Shown here: positions 18,040 to 27,077 of the stretch, piece after piece
Numbering within the stretch: position 1 is the stretch's first letter
Layout of the letters: each line of letters opens with the position of its first letter
DNA from: Dyadobacter sp. CY343
GTDB lineage: Bacteria; Bacteroidota; Bacteroidia; Cytophagales; Spirosomataceae
Direction of reading: 5' to 3'
NCBI RefSeq assembly: GCF_021390335.1
Contig: NZ_JAJUXK010000002.1
Coordinates: 1-64,000 of the forward strand
DNA length: 64,000 nt
Position numbers and translations under genes: made by a program
Notes under the pieces: generated by a model
Told to the model about the DNA's origin: nothing
The model's input: the letters and a program-made list of their open reading frames with translations, nothing else
Databases searched by the model: none

Positions 18040-19755
18040 CTACAAATTCTGCTTTTTTAATTCCTCCACGGCATGATTGGCCGCGCGGGCGGTCATTGCC
18101 ATGTAGGTAATGGAAGGGTTTACGCAGGAAGAGGAAACCATGGCAGCTCCGTCGGTGACAAATACATTCTTACATGCGTGGAGCTGATTGTATTTGTTCA
18201 ATACAGATGTTTTTGGATCTTTCCCCATTCGCGCCGTGCCCATATCGTGAATGCCCAGCCCCGGGTGCGTGTCTGTACGGTTGAAACCTGCCACATTTTT
18301 GAAGCCCGCAACTTCGAGCATCTCCACAGCCGATTCCATCATATCTTTCCGCATGGTCAGTTCATTTTCGCCAAAAGCAGCGTCAAAAACAATTAGCGGG
18401 ATGCCCCATTTGTCTTTTTTCTCTTTGTCCAAAATCATCCGGTTGGAAGGGTCCGGCAATATTTCGCCAAAACCGCCAAAGCCCATTGTCCAGGTGCCGG
18501 GCCGGGTCATATCTTCTTTAAAATCAGCGCCGAAACCATTCATAGTGATGCCGCGTTTCCAGTCACTTTTGCTCGCGCCGCCCTGGTAACCATAACCCCG
18601 CAAAAACTGCTTTTTATCAGTGCCCCAGTTTCGGAACCTGGGTATATACAATGCGTTCGGCCGCTGCCCGAATATGTAGTCGTTCTCAAAACCTTCCACG
18701 GTAGCATTCGCGCCTACGCCAAGGTGATGGTCCATGATATTGCGGCCAACCTGATCGCTATCGTTGCCCAGTCCTGTCGGGAATCGGTCGGATTTTGAAT
18801 TCAGCAGCAATGCAGCCGAGTTCATTGAGCCGGCATTCAGGAATATGATCTTTGCAAAGAATTCCTCCACAGCCATCGTATTCTGATTGATCACGCGTAC
18901 GCCTTTTGCCTTCTTTGTTTTGTCATCATAAATCACCTCGCTGACAATCGTATCGTGCAGCATCGTAAGTTTCTCAGTTTTACGAGCAGCCGGTATCGAG
19001 CCTGAGAGCGAGCTGTAATAACCTCCATACGGGCAGCCGCGGGCACATTTGCTGCGGTACTGGCACGAAGCGCGTCCCAGATCGGTATGCCAGGGTTGTG
19101 GCTTGGTCAGATTGGCGATCCGGCCGATCGTTACCGGGCGTTTCAGTTTCTGCATCATCGTTTCCCTGAAATAAAGCTCAGGGGCGCTCATCGGCATGGC
19201 GGGCAGGTAATGACCGTCGGGCAGCACGTCCCAGCCTTCGGCCTGACCGCTGATACCCACGAATTTCTCAACGTGCGTGTACCAGGGTTCCAGGTCTTCG
19301 TAGCGGATAGGCCAGTCGATTGCGATACCCTCTTTGGCATTGGCCTCAAAATCCTGCCTGTTCATCCGGTAGGATTGTCGTCCCCAGTGCATGGATTTCC
19401 CGCCTGTGTGGTAGGCGCGGATCCAGTCAAACGGGCGCTTTTCTATATACGGATTCTTTTTGTCATCGGTAAAAAAACCTCCGGTCTCCTCATTTGCAAG
19501 GGTACCAAATCGGCTGTTGGCCCAGTATTCTTCGGCGGATTGAACAGAAACCTTTCCCCGATGTTCAAATTCCCAGGGCGCTTTCATCGCCGTATCATAA
19601 TCTTCAATATGCTTCACTTCCCGGCCGCGCTCGATCATCAGCACTTGCATACCGCGCTCGGTAAGTTCCTTGGCCGCCATGCCGCCAGTCATGCCCGACC
19701 CGACCACGATGGCGTCGTAAGTATTTAATTTATTGGCTTTCAAATTTAGGTTCAT
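18040..19755 (-). CDS. GMC-family FAD oxidoreductase (glucoside/gluconate dehydrogenase type)
   Basis: This 571-residue flavoprotein has an N-terminal ADP-binding fold (VVGSGMTGGMAAKEL, about 17-31, then IERG), a substrate domain with a Cys-rich segment (CQYRSKCARGCPYGG) and the GMC C-terminal block (HDMGTARMG, SSCVNPSITYMAM). Its stop and start are spaced 12 bp from the small-subunit gene upstream, so the two make a complex. Relatives of this pair oxidise sugars or glycosides, for example at C3, and pass electrons to a cytochrome c. No heme subunit is adjacent; the diheme cytochrome near 26 kb could serve, but that is a guess. It lacks a signal peptide, so export would rely on its partner. 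Confidence 0.85.
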   Translation of the reverse strand: MNLNLKANKLNTYDAIVVGSGMTGGMAAKELTERGMQVLMIERGREVKHIEDYDTAMKAPWEFEHRGKVSVQSAEEYWANSRFGTLANEETGGFFTDDKKNPYIEKRPFDWIRAYHTGGKSMHWGRQSYRMNRQDFEANAKEGIAIDWPIRYEDLEPWYTHVEKFVGISGQAEGWDVLPDGHYLPAMPMSAPELYFRETMMQKLKRPVTIGRIANLTKPQPWHTDLGRASCQYRSKCARGCPYGGYYSSLSGSIPAARKTEKLTMLHDTIVSEVIYDDKTKKAKGVRVINQNTMAVEEFFAKIIFLNAGSMNSAALLLNSKSDRFPTGLGNDSDQVGRNIMDHHLGVGANATVEGFENDYIFGQRPNALYIPRFRNWGTDKKQFLRGYGYQGGASKSDWKRGITMNGFGADFKEDMTRPGTWTMGFGGFGEILPDPSNRMILDKEKKDKWGIPLIVFDAAFGENELTMRKDMMESAVEMLEVAGFKNVAGFNRTDTHPGLGIHDMGTARMGKDPKTSVLNKYNQLHACKNVFVTDGAAMVSSSCVNPSITYMAMTARAANHAVEELKKQNL

Positions 19756-19767
19756 GGTGGTAGCGGA

Positions 19768-20316
19768 CTAATAGGCGAAGGATTTTTGATTGGGTTTCAG
19801 CTGGATCATTTCCAGTTTTCCAGGTATGGGGGTGTAGTCAAATGAAGATCTGATACCTTGTTCGGATGTGAAATAACCCAGCATGGTCAGCTCTTTCATC
19901 AGCCGCCAGTAGGGCAGGACTTTGGAAGCAGCGGCGATTTGCCTGGCGGCGTCACTTTCTATTTGTGTTAATAGCTCAACCCGTTTGGCAGCGTCCGATT
20001 CGAGAAAGCCCTTTTTTTCAAGATCCTGAATACCTTCCAGAAAGATGGTTTGTTCAGGGGCTTTGTAACAGTCGCGCAGCATCATCACGATAAATTCGGG
20101 GACACCCGCATCCTTTGCGCCGGGGGTACTGGTTTTGGGAATGATCATTTCAGCAACCTCGGCTACGATCAGTTTCTGCTGATCGCTCAGATTGATAGCC
20201 GTGCCAGACGCATTTTTGGCATTATCCCAATTTTCCATTGCCAGCAATGTGGGCGCTGAAAACGTACCGCCGATCAGCAGGGCCACCCGCTGAATCGCCT
20301 CTCTTCTATTCATCAT
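19768..20316 (-). CDS. gluconate 2-dehydrogenase subunit 3-family protein
   Basis: This 182-residue small subunit starts with a twin-arginine-like leader (NRREAIQRVALLIGG, ending near residue 27). The partner GMC subunit lacks its own leader, so Tat co-export of the folded pair is likely. The motif ADVAEMIIPKTSTPGAKDAGVPEF is the usual family signature in variant form (AEMIIPKTSTPGAKDAG here). It is the first gene of a two-gene operon. Two ATG codons stand in tandem at the start, and either may be used. Confidence 0.85.
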   Translation of the reverse strand: MMNRREAIQRVALLIGGTFSAPTLLAMENWDNAKNASGTAINLSDQQKLIVAEVAEMIIPKTSTPGAKDAGVPEFIVMMLRDCYKAPEQTIFLEGIQDLEKKGFLESDAAKRVELLTQIESDAARQIAAASKVLPYWRLMKELTMLGYFTSEQGIRSSFDYTPIPGKLEMIQLKPNQKSFAY

Positions 20317-20368
20317 AATGCTGGCTTTTGTTAAATCGGATCAATTTGTATTCGATGCACGCCATCAA

Positions 20369-20409
20369 ACAGACGGCCGGAGATAAAAGCAGCCGGCCTT
20401 CTGTTTTTA
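20369..20409 (+). terminator. terminator-like hairpin in the leader of the stress operon
   Basis: ACAGA-C-GGCCGG and CCGGCC-T-TCTGT pair across a 12-base loop and are followed by a run of T on the plus strand. No plus-strand gene lies upstream for it to end, since the preceding gene is divergent. The hairpin lies 69 bases before the ATG of the ferritin-like gene, so it could either block antisense read-out or attenuate that operon. Confidence 0.5.
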
Positions 20410-20477
20410 ATGGTCTGCCCCGGAATGTACTGGTACGTGATTTGTATAGTACGCCCGAAATACAAACTACAATCACT

Positions 20478-21029
20478 ATGAAAAACGAAACAGGTTCCGA
20501 ACCCAAATTCACAACCAAAACTTCTGCCGCGGCTGAACCCGCATTGAATGAGCTTTTTCTGGATTCACTCCGGGACATCTACTGGGCAGAGAATCATCTT
20601 GTTAAGTCACTTCCTAAAATGATTGAATCCGCACATTCTGAGAAATTGGCGGCAACTATTCAGAACCACTTGGCCGAAACCATTGAGCATGTGAGCCGGC
20701 TGGAAGTGGTATTTGATATGCTGGGCGTAGCAGCTATTGCTAAAAAATGTGATGCAATGGAAGGACTAACCAAAGAAGGCGAAGGCATCATCGAAAGTAC
20801 CGATGAAGGCACTTCAACGCGCGACGTGGGTATTATCCTGGCTTCCCAAAAAGTGGAGCACTACGAGATCGCAACTTATGGCGGGCTTGTTCAGCTGGCA
20901 ACAACGCTGGGGCTGACCGACGCTGCTGAGATACTCAGCCAAACGCTAGCCGAAGAAAAAACCGCCGATCAGCTGCTTACCCAGGTCGCAGAAAGCGATA
21001 TCAACTATCAGGCTTCCACAGAGGCTTAA
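20478..21029 (+). CDS. DUF892 ferritin-like protein (YciE/YciF type)
   Basis: This 183-residue, all-helical protein of the DUF892 family starts at MKNETGSEP. The core NELFLDSLRDIYWAENHLVKSLPKM is the family hallmark, and Glu and His residues spread over four helices (E43, ETIEHVSRLE, KVEHYEIA, LAEEKTAD) could bind a di-iron site. Homologues are induced under osmotic, oxidative or stationary-phase stress. A longer frame opens at 20328, but it runs through a strong hairpin and has no family match, so I rejected that start. Catalase follows after 17 bp, which implies co-transcription and a shared protective role. Confidence 0.88.
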   Translation: MKNETGSEPKFTTKTSAAAEPALNELFLDSLRDIYWAENHLVKSLPKMIESAHSEKLAATIQNHLAETIEHVSRLEVVFDMLGVAAIAKKCDAMEGLTKEGEGIIESTDEGTSTRDVGIILASQKVEHYEIATYGGLVQLATTLGLTDAAEILSQTLAEEKTADQLLTQVAESDINYQASTEA

Positions 21030-21046
21030 CATTCTTAACGATACTT

Positions 21047-23236
21047 ATGGACGAAAATAAAAAACCGGTTGACCCGAGCGTAAAGCAGGAAACCGAAAAG
21101 ACTGAGAAGTTAGCAGCACATACCGCAGATAGTTCGGGAGAATTAATGACCAACAATCACGGTACGCGTATTAACGATGATCAGAATTCCCTGAAAGCAG
21201 GAGAGCGCGGTGCGTCGCTGCTGGAAGACTTTATATTGCGTGAAAAAATAACACACTTTGACCACGAGCGCATTCCTGAGCGCGTCGTGCACGCCAGAGG
21301 CTCGGGTGCCCATGGTGTATTTAAGGTGTATAAATCAATGGCCGATGTGACCAGGGCGCACTTTCTGAGTGACGAATCACTGGAAACACCTGTTTTTGTC
21401 CGGTTCTCAACCGTTGCGGGTTCACGCGGGTCGACGGATCTGGCGCGAGATGTTCGCGGATTTGCAGTGAAGTTCTATACCCAGGAGGGTAACTTTGATC
21501 TGGTGGGCAATAATATGCCCGTGTTCTTTATCCAGGATGCGATCAAGTTCCCGGATCTGGTCCATGCAGTGAAGCCCGAGCCGGATAATGAAATTCCACA
21601 GGCGGCTTCCGCTCACGATACTTTCTGGGATTTTATCTCTTTAATGCCCGAATCGGCGCACATGATCATGTGGGTGATGAGCGACAGAGCAATTCCTCGC
21701 AGCTACCGCATGATGGAGGGTTTTGGTGTGCATACATTCCGGTTCGTCAATGCGGAGGGAGTTTCCAACTTTGTGAAATTTCACTGGAAACCATTGCTTG
21801 GCGTACATTCAGTAGCGTGGGACGAAGCTCAGAATATTTCTGGAAAAGATCCCGATTTCCATCGCCGCGATTTGTGGGATGCGATCGAAAGCGGCAATTT
21901 CCCCGAGTGGGAGCTGGGCGTACAAATCGTACCTGAGGAAGATGAATTCAAATTTGAGTTTGACCTCCTTGATCCGACCAAGATCATACCCGAAGAACTG
22001 GTACCTGTGCAGCGCATTGGTAAACTGACGCTTAACAGAAATCCTGACAACTTCTTTGCTGAAACCGAGCAGGCGGCATTTCACATTGGCCACGTGGTTC
22101 CAGGTATCGACTTCACAAACGATCCGTTGCTGCAAGGCAGGTTGTTTTCATACACTGATACGCAGCTGATCCGGCTTGGCGGGCCCAATTTCCACGAGAT
22201 TCCTATTAACAGGCCCGTGGTACCGGTACACAATAATCAGCGCGATGGTTTTATGCGCCAGACTATCAACCGCGGCAAATCAAGTTATAACCCCAATACA
22301 ATCGGGAACGGATATCCCCTGCAAGCCAAGGCATCGGAAGGTGGCTTTACCACTTATCCCGAGCGTATCGACGCGAAGAAGATACGGGCGCGCAGCAAAA
22401 GCTTTTTCGATCACTTCTCCCAGGCTCAGCTTTTCTTTAACAGCCAGTCGGATCCTGAAAAAAACCACATTATTGATGCGTTGAGCTTTGAGCTTGGCAA
22501 GGTGAATTCAGTGGAGATCCGGCACCGGATGCTGGGGATTTTGTCGATGATAGATAAAAGTCTGGCTGCGGCTGTTGGTTTTGCATTGCGCTTACCGGTT
22601 CCTCAGGATCCTGAGCTGCCGATGAACCACAGCATTCCGGCCGACGGAAACCCTGCTGATTTTGATTCTGTCATTTTCGAAGCATCATTGAAATCGTCTG
22701 CCGCGCTGAGTATGGCCAATACGGTAAAAGATACTATTGCAACCCGCAAGATTGCATTTCTGGCTGCTGACGGAGTTGATGAGAAATCGTTGACGAAGGT
22801 GAGAGCAGCTTTGGAAGGTGCAGGAGCGGTTGTGGAGATCATCGCGCCAAGACTCAACTTCATCGTTTCAGAAGGAGATGAGCAGATCGCCGTTGACCAC
22901 AGCTTTCTGACAGCTGCATCAGTTTTGTACGATGCGGTTTATGTTCCGGGTGGTACCAATAGTGTGGCTACAATTGAAGCCGAAGCCGACGCTGTTCATT
23001 TTCTGAACGAGGCTTTCAAGCATTGTAAACCAATTGCAGCCGACACTGGTGCAGCGCAAGTGCTGGAAGCGACCTATTTCAGCAAGAAAATCCCTTCTGA
23101 CTTTTCAGATCAAACTGTGCTGAGAGAAGGTATTGTGGTTGGTGATGATGCAGATTCGCTCGCTGATAAATTCATTCTTGCGATATCTCAACACCGTTTC
23201 TGGGAAAGAGAAAAACCAAGAAAGATTCCTGCTTAA
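21047..23236 (+). CDS. katE: large-subunit catalase (HPII type)
   Basis: The 729-residue clade II catalase breaks hydrogen peroxide into water and oxygen. The heme core holds the catalytic His of VVHARGSGAHG (about residue 80), the NADPH/heme-side block RFSTVAGSRGSTDLARDVRGF, FDLVGNNMPVFFI, and the proximal Tyr in RLFSYTDTQLIRLGGPN (about 369). A C-terminal flavodoxin-like (DJ-1/PfpI, class I amidotransferase-like) domain occupies about 570-725 (KIAFLAADGVDE to VGDDADSLAD), as in E. coli KatE. An N-terminal polar extension matches the long form. It shares an operon with the DUF892 gene and ends at a bidirectional terminator facing the ankyrin gene. Confidence 0.95.
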   Translation: MDENKKPVDPSVKQETEKTEKLAAHTADSSGELMTNNHGTRINDDQNSLKAGERGASLLEDFILREKITHFDHERIPERVVHARGSGAHGVFKVYKSMADVTRAHFLSDESLETPVFVRFSTVAGSRGSTDLARDVRGFAVKFYTQEGNFDLVGNNMPVFFIQDAIKFPDLVHAVKPEPDNEIPQAASAHDTFWDFISLMPESAHMIMWVMSDRAIPRSYRMMEGFGVHTFRFVNAEGVSNFVKFHWKPLLGVHSVAWDEAQNISGKDPDFHRRDLWDAIESGNFPEWELGVQIVPEEDEFKFEFDLLDPTKIIPEELVPVQRIGKLTLNRNPDNFFAETEQAAFHIGHVVPGIDFTNDPLLQGRLFSYTDTQLIRLGGPNFHEIPINRPVVPVHNNQRDGFMRQTINRGKSSYNPNTIGNGYPLQAKASEGGFTTYPERIDAKKIRARSKSFFDHFSQAQLFFNSQSDPEKNHIIDALSFELGKVNSVEIRHRMLGILSMIDKSLAAAVGFALRLPVPQDPELPMNHSIPADGNPADFDSVIFEASLKSSAALSMANTVKDTIATRKIAFLAADGVDEKSLTKVRAALEGAGAVVEIIAPRLNFIVSEGDEQIAVDHSFLTAASVLYDAVYVPGGTNSVATIEAEADAVHFLNEAFKHCKPIAADTGAAQVLEATYFSKKIPSDFSDQTVLREGIVVGDDADSLADKFILAISQHRFWEREKPRKIPA

Positions 23237-23255
23237 TAGGAGTCTATATCATGAA

Positions 23256-23293
23256 AAAGAGGCTGTCTTGCACTTCGCGGAGACAGCCTCTTT
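23256..23293. terminator. bidirectional terminator between katE and ankyrin gene
   Basis: The 13-base arms AAAGAGGCTGTCT and AGACAGCCTCTTT are separated by 12 bases. A and T tracts lie on both sides, and the hairpin stands between two convergent stops. Confidence 0.9.
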
Positions 23294-23309
23294 ACTTTTA
23301 ACTGAAATA

Positions 23310-23780
23310 TTAAGCTAACATTTCAATCGCCTGGTGATTTCCCTGCTGCAATGCGAGATCTTTAACGGATAAACCCCTCACATCCAGAATACTAGTATCC
23401 GCACCCTCTGCCAGTAACAGTTTGACAAGCTCATTCCTGCCAAACATCGCCGCAAACATCAACGCGGTACCGCCGTTTCCGTGTTGCAGGTTCAAATCGG
23501 CGCCATTACTGATCAGCAGCCGGGCAATATCGTCGTAACCTTTGAAACTCACGCCCATCAAAGCGGTATTGCCGCCATGATCAGCTGCATTCACATCTGC
23601 GCCATGTTTCAGCAGAAGCGCTGCGGCCTCGTAATGATTGTTGTAACAGGCGATGATCAGCGGCGTATATCCTTTTTCGTCCTGCACATTCACCGATTGC
23701 CCTTTCTCAATGATTTCACTGATAACCGGCGCATTGCCCAGCCGGGCTGCGTGAATAAGTACTTTGTCAAGATTTTCCAT
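23310..23780 (-). CDS. ankyrin repeat protein
   Basis: This soluble protein of about 156 residues is built of four ankyrin repeats (KGYTPLIIACYNNHYEAAALL, GGNTALMGVSFKGYDDIARLL, GGTALMFAAMFGRNELVKLL and a final half repeat). Such repeats bind protein partners. I prefer the start at MENLDKVL; MANYSD at 23810 and a longer form to 23846 are alternatives. In Pseudomonas an ankyrin protein is needed for full activity of a neighbouring catalase, so its place beside katE is suggestive, although here it is convergent and not in the operon. Confidence 0.82.
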   Translation of the reverse strand: MENLDKVLIHAARLGNAPVISEIIEKGQSVNVQDEKGYTPLIIACYNNHYEAAALLLKHGADVNAADHGGNTALMGVSFKGYDDIARLLISNGADLNLQHGNGGTALMFAAMFGRNELVKLLLAEGADTSILDVRGLSVKDLALQQGNHQAIEMLA

Positions 23781-24008
23781 GTTTAGTTCAATGTCGCTGT
23801 AATTTGCCATTGCGGCAGGGTGAATAAATATAAGCCCGCCTTGCAATTATCCTGCCAACCGATCTGCCCCGCTTCACTAGCCTTAACGGGCGGATAGATC
23901 AGAAGCTTTTCCTGTAATATTTAAAACCAACCTACAACGTGGTTTTTCATATTGGCCCCTATATGATGATTTAGCATCGGTCTGACGGAAGCGGTAAACC
24001 AGGTGGCA

Positions 24009-24024
24009 ACGTTCCCGGTAACGT
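24009..24024. promoter_or_regulatory. LacI-family-type operator before GH28 gene
   Basis: The 16-base near-palindrome ACGTTCCCGGTAACGT has a central CG and one mismatched pair, the shape of LacI-family operators. It lies 176 bases before the GH28 start. The rest of the 23781-24199 gap shows no gene. No LacI gene is in the window. Confidence 0.5.
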
Positions 24025-24199
24025 CTGCGTAAAAAAATAGGGATAATGTATTGTTCGCGTTCAAAATTGGCTTCAAATTCTCCCGGATCCGGAAGTCGGG
24101 AATTCGCCCGATCTGGTAAAAGTTACATTTTTCAATGGTATGCTCACGTATTTACCGTTACGATCTTCGTTTCGGTATTAGTGGCTAGATTTCAATTAT

Positions 24200-25855
24200 A
24201 TGAATTTTAAGAAGAGATATTTACTGATAATAGCTGCTGTTTTTTGGTTTTCAAATGCATTCGCGCAAAGCACAACAGCGTACAGCTGGACCAATCTGCC
24301 ACAGATAAAGCAGCCGGTTTTTAAGAAGGATACCTTGCTGATCACCACTTTTGGTGCCAGGCCCGACGGTCACACTTTAAATACGAAGGCAATCAATGCA
24401 GCTATTGAGGCTTGCAGCAAAAAGGGTGGGGGTGTTGTATTGGTACCCGCCGGCTTGTGGATCACCGGGCCTGTGGTGATGAAGAGCAATGTAAATCTGC
24501 ACCTGCGTGTCGCTGCGACCCTTCTTTTTACGCCTGACAAAACACAATACGCACTTACGGAAGGTTTTTATGAGGGAAAAAGTGCGGCGCGAAATCAGTC
24601 TCCTGTGTCAGGGATCGACCTTGAAAATGTAGCGATCACCGGCAAAGGTATCATTGACGGAAACGGAGATGCGTGGCGGGCGGTCCATAAAAGTCAGCTT
24701 ACGGAAAGTCAATGGAAAGAGAAACTGGCTTCCGGCGGAGTGCTTAAAGACGATGGGAAAACGTGGTATCCAAGCGAGCAATTCAAGAAAGCGAGCGTGG
24801 GAAATAAGAGCATGCTGCTCACACCAGGTAAGTCCCCCGGGGATTTTGCGGATATGAAAGATTTCCTCAGACCTAACCTGATCGTATTCAATAATTGCCG
24901 TAAAGTGCTTTTGGAAGGAGTGACCTTCCAAAATTCAGCTGCCTGGTGCATTCATCCCCTCATGTGCGAGGATTTAACAATCCGTGATGTGCGGGTAAAA
25001 AATCCGGAATACGCGCACAACGGCGACGGAATGGATATCGAATCCTGCAAAAACTTCTTGATAGAAGGCTGCACGCTGGATGTGGGCGACGATGCGATTT
25101 GCATTAAATCCGGAAAAGACGAAGAGGGAAGAAAGCGGAATATGCCCACAGAAAATGGGGTGATCAGAAATAATATCGTTTACAACGGACACGGAGGATT
25201 TGTGGTGGGCAGCGAAATGAGCGGCGGAGCGCGGAATATCTTCGTTCAGAATTGCACTTTCATGGGTACCGATAAAGGCTTGCGTTTCAAATCGGTGCGG
25301 GGAAGGGGAGGTGTGGTGGAAAAGATCTATGCAAAAGATATTTATATGAAGGACATCGCGCAGGAAGCTGTGTTTTTCGATCTGTATTATTTTGTCAAGT
25401 TTGCTACCGACGGCGAGCGGGATATGCGGCCGGTAGTGAATGAAGGTACGCCGGTGTTCAGGGATATGCACTTTGAGAATATTGTTTGCAATGGCGCGGT
25501 AAAGGGCGTTTTTGTGCGCGGACTTCCTGAAATGCCTGTCAGTAATATCGTGATGGAAAATATGGTACTTTCCGCCGATAAGGGGATAGAACTCACTGAC
25601 GCAGATCAGATTCGGTTCAAAAATGTGCAGCTGATCACGAAGGAAACGAAGCCTGTTGTTTTTATGGAGAATAGCAGCAACATCAGCCTCGATTCGATCA
25701 GGTACGATTTTGAAAGTGAAGTTCTGTTTTCAGTTTCCGGCGAAAGGAGCAGGAATATCACTGTGCAAAAAACAGACGTTTCGAAAGCGAAAAAGGTGAA
25801 TGAATTTCAGAAAGGCGCACAAGAAAAAAGTCTGATCATTGATCCGGGAAAATAG
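24200..25855 (+). CDS. glycoside hydrolase family 28 (polygalacturonase-like)
   Basis: This exported 551-residue beta-helix enzyme has a signal peptide (about 1-22, ending AFAQ). The N-terminal part has the Pectate_lyase_3-like segment TTFGARPDGHTLNTKAINAAIEACS. GH28 catalytic landmarks follow in order: NGDGMDIES (about 274), VGDDAIC with the paired Asp (about 295), GHGGFVVGSE (about 330) and RFKSVRGRGG (about 361, replacing the usual RIK). It should hydrolyse alpha-1,4-galacturonan or a related pectic bond in the periplasm or outside. A LacI-type operator upstream suggests sugar-responsive control. It stands as a single gene, convergent to the cytochrome c gene. Confidence 0.92.
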   Translation: MNFKKRYLLIIAAVFWFSNAFAQSTTAYSWTNLPQIKQPVFKKDTLLITTFGARPDGHTLNTKAINAAIEACSKKGGGVVLVPAGLWITGPVVMKSNVNLHLRVAATLLFTPDKTQYALTEGFYEGKSAARNQSPVSGIDLENVAITGKGIIDGNGDAWRAVHKSQLTESQWKEKLASGGVLKDDGKTWYPSEQFKKASVGNKSMLLTPGKSPGDFADMKDFLRPNLIVFNNCRKVLLEGVTFQNSAAWCIHPLMCEDLTIRDVRVKNPEYAHNGDGMDIESCKNFLIEGCTLDVGDDAICIKSGKDEEGRKRNMPTENGVIRNNIVYNGHGGFVVGSEMSGGARNIFVQNCTFMGTDKGLRFKSVRGRGGVVEKIYAKDIYMKDIAQEAVFFDLYYFVKFATDGERDMRPVVNEGTPVFRDMHFENIVCNGAVKGVFVRGLPEMPVSNIVMENMVLSADKGIELTDADQIRFKNVQLITKETKPVVFMENSSNISLDSIRYDFESEVLFSVSGERSRNITVQKTDVSKAKKVNEFQKGAQEKSLIIDPGK

Positions 25856-25885
25856 TAATCTCCCAGGTATCGCTGATCAGACTTT
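25827..25885. terminator. long-loop inverted repeat between convergent genes
   Basis: Perfect 12-base arms AAAGTCTGATCA (25827-25838) and TGATCAGACTTT (25874-25885) flank a 35-base spacer. The left arm overlaps the last codons of the GH28 gene. It probably ends transcription of GH28 and of the cytochrome c gene on the other strand. Confidence 0.65.
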
Positions 25886-25904
25886 GCTAATATCAGTTCA
25901 ATAG

Positions 25905-26879
25905 TTATGGAATCGGCTCAAACTTGGTTACCACATTCGTGAGCGGACGTACTGTTTGCAGGTAGGCGTATATTGCCTTTAAATCGCTTTCCTTCATGCC
26001 GGCATACATGTTCCACGGCATTACGGTATTGAATTCTTTCGGGCCGACCCGGTGCGGCTTGTAGGAAGAGTCGGCGTATGTTTTAAAGCGTTTCACAAAT
26101 CCTTCCTCAGTCCACGAGCCGATGCCGGTAGCTTTGTCGGATGTGATATTGGGAGAGCGCAGCGTACCGGTTGGTATCTTAAACTCCATTCCGCCGCCGA
26201 AATCGGTTCCTTCCACGCGGGCTCCTTTTTCCATTTTACTGTGGCATTCCACGCAGCTTGCAGCTGTAACCAGGTATTTTCCGTAGGCGATCTGATCGGT
26301 TTCTGCCGGCATTTTTGTGAAAGTTGCTTTGGAAGGCATCGTATTCAGTAAGATGCTGACGGGGAAATCTGCTACCGATTCGGGTACTTCGTTTTTCACG
26401 GGCTCCAATGTGCGCACGTAAGCAATAATGCTGTAAATATCTTCCTGGTCCATTTGTCCGAAACCGTGGTAAGGCATTACCGGAAACAATGCGTTGCCAT
26501 TTTTGCTTACGCCTGTCGTAACCGCGCGGAAAATCTCACCGTCGGTCCAGTTGGCCAGCGCGTAGGGGGTAATGTTTCTCGCGTAAAAATTGCCTGGAAA
26601 ACCCATCTCAGCACTGAACTTCTCGCCTCCGCCACCGAAATTTCCGGAAAGTGGGGCCGCAAAGTAATTCCAGTCGCGGGTCGAGTGACAATCCATACAA
26701 ACGGAAACGTGATTTGCCAGATATTTGCCACGCTCGATCCGGGCAGGCGTTTTTTCAATCGTGAGCACCGGAGGTTCGCCTACATTGGGAAGCGCTGACT
26801 TGACATAAATACCGGCGCCGGCAACAAGGATAATGAGCAACAGCAGGATCACGCCGAAGATTTTGAAGAACTTTTTCAT
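25905..26879 (-). CDS. diheme cytochrome c, membrane-anchored
   Basis: The 324-residue protein has an N-terminal hydrophobic anchor (about 5-25) and two class I cytochrome c domains in the periplasm. The heme sites are CMDCH (residues 61-65) and CVECH (209-213), with likely Met ligands in ALFPVMPYHGF (135) and NTVMPWNMYAGM. The arrangement resembles the cytochrome subunits of sugar, alcohol or gluconate dehydrogenases, which take electrons from a GMC subunit. No such partner lies beside it here; the closest is the GMC gene 6 kb away. I chose the start MKKFFKIF over a start 9 codons upstream. Confidence 0.85.
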   Translation of the reverse strand: MKKFFKIFGVILLLLIILVAGAGIYVKSALPNVGEPPVLTIEKTPARIERGKYLANHVSVCMDCHSTRDWNYFAAPLSGNFGGGGEKFSAEMGFPGNFYARNITPYALANWTDGEIFRAVTTGVSKNGNALFPVMPYHGFGQMDQEDIYSIIAYVRTLEPVKNEVPESVADFPVSILLNTMPSKATFTKMPAETDQIAYGKYLVTAASCVECHSKMEKGARVEGTDFGGGMEFKIPTGTLRSPNITSDKATGIGSWTEEGFVKRFKTYADSSYKPHRVGPKEFNTVMPWNMYAGMKESDLKAIYAYLQTVRPLTNVVTKFEPIP

Positions 26880-27077
26880 TGAGTAAATGAGGGGAAAATG
26901 GTTCAAGGTGTTAAAGGCGCGAAAATAGCAGCTACCTGAGTGCTAAGTGAATTATATGGAGAAAACTTAGTTAACGGATATTTGTATATGCATCGCCCGG
27001 ATTTTCCCAAATTAGTTGCAACCCTTTTTAGTAACAGTGTGTCAAAGTCCCGGGTCTCATCTTTCACAGCTCAAATC

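Noticed and set aside
20328..20477. Upstream extension of the DUF892 protein
   Set aside because: It reads through a strong hairpin with no family similarity, while MKNETGSEP is a natural start.
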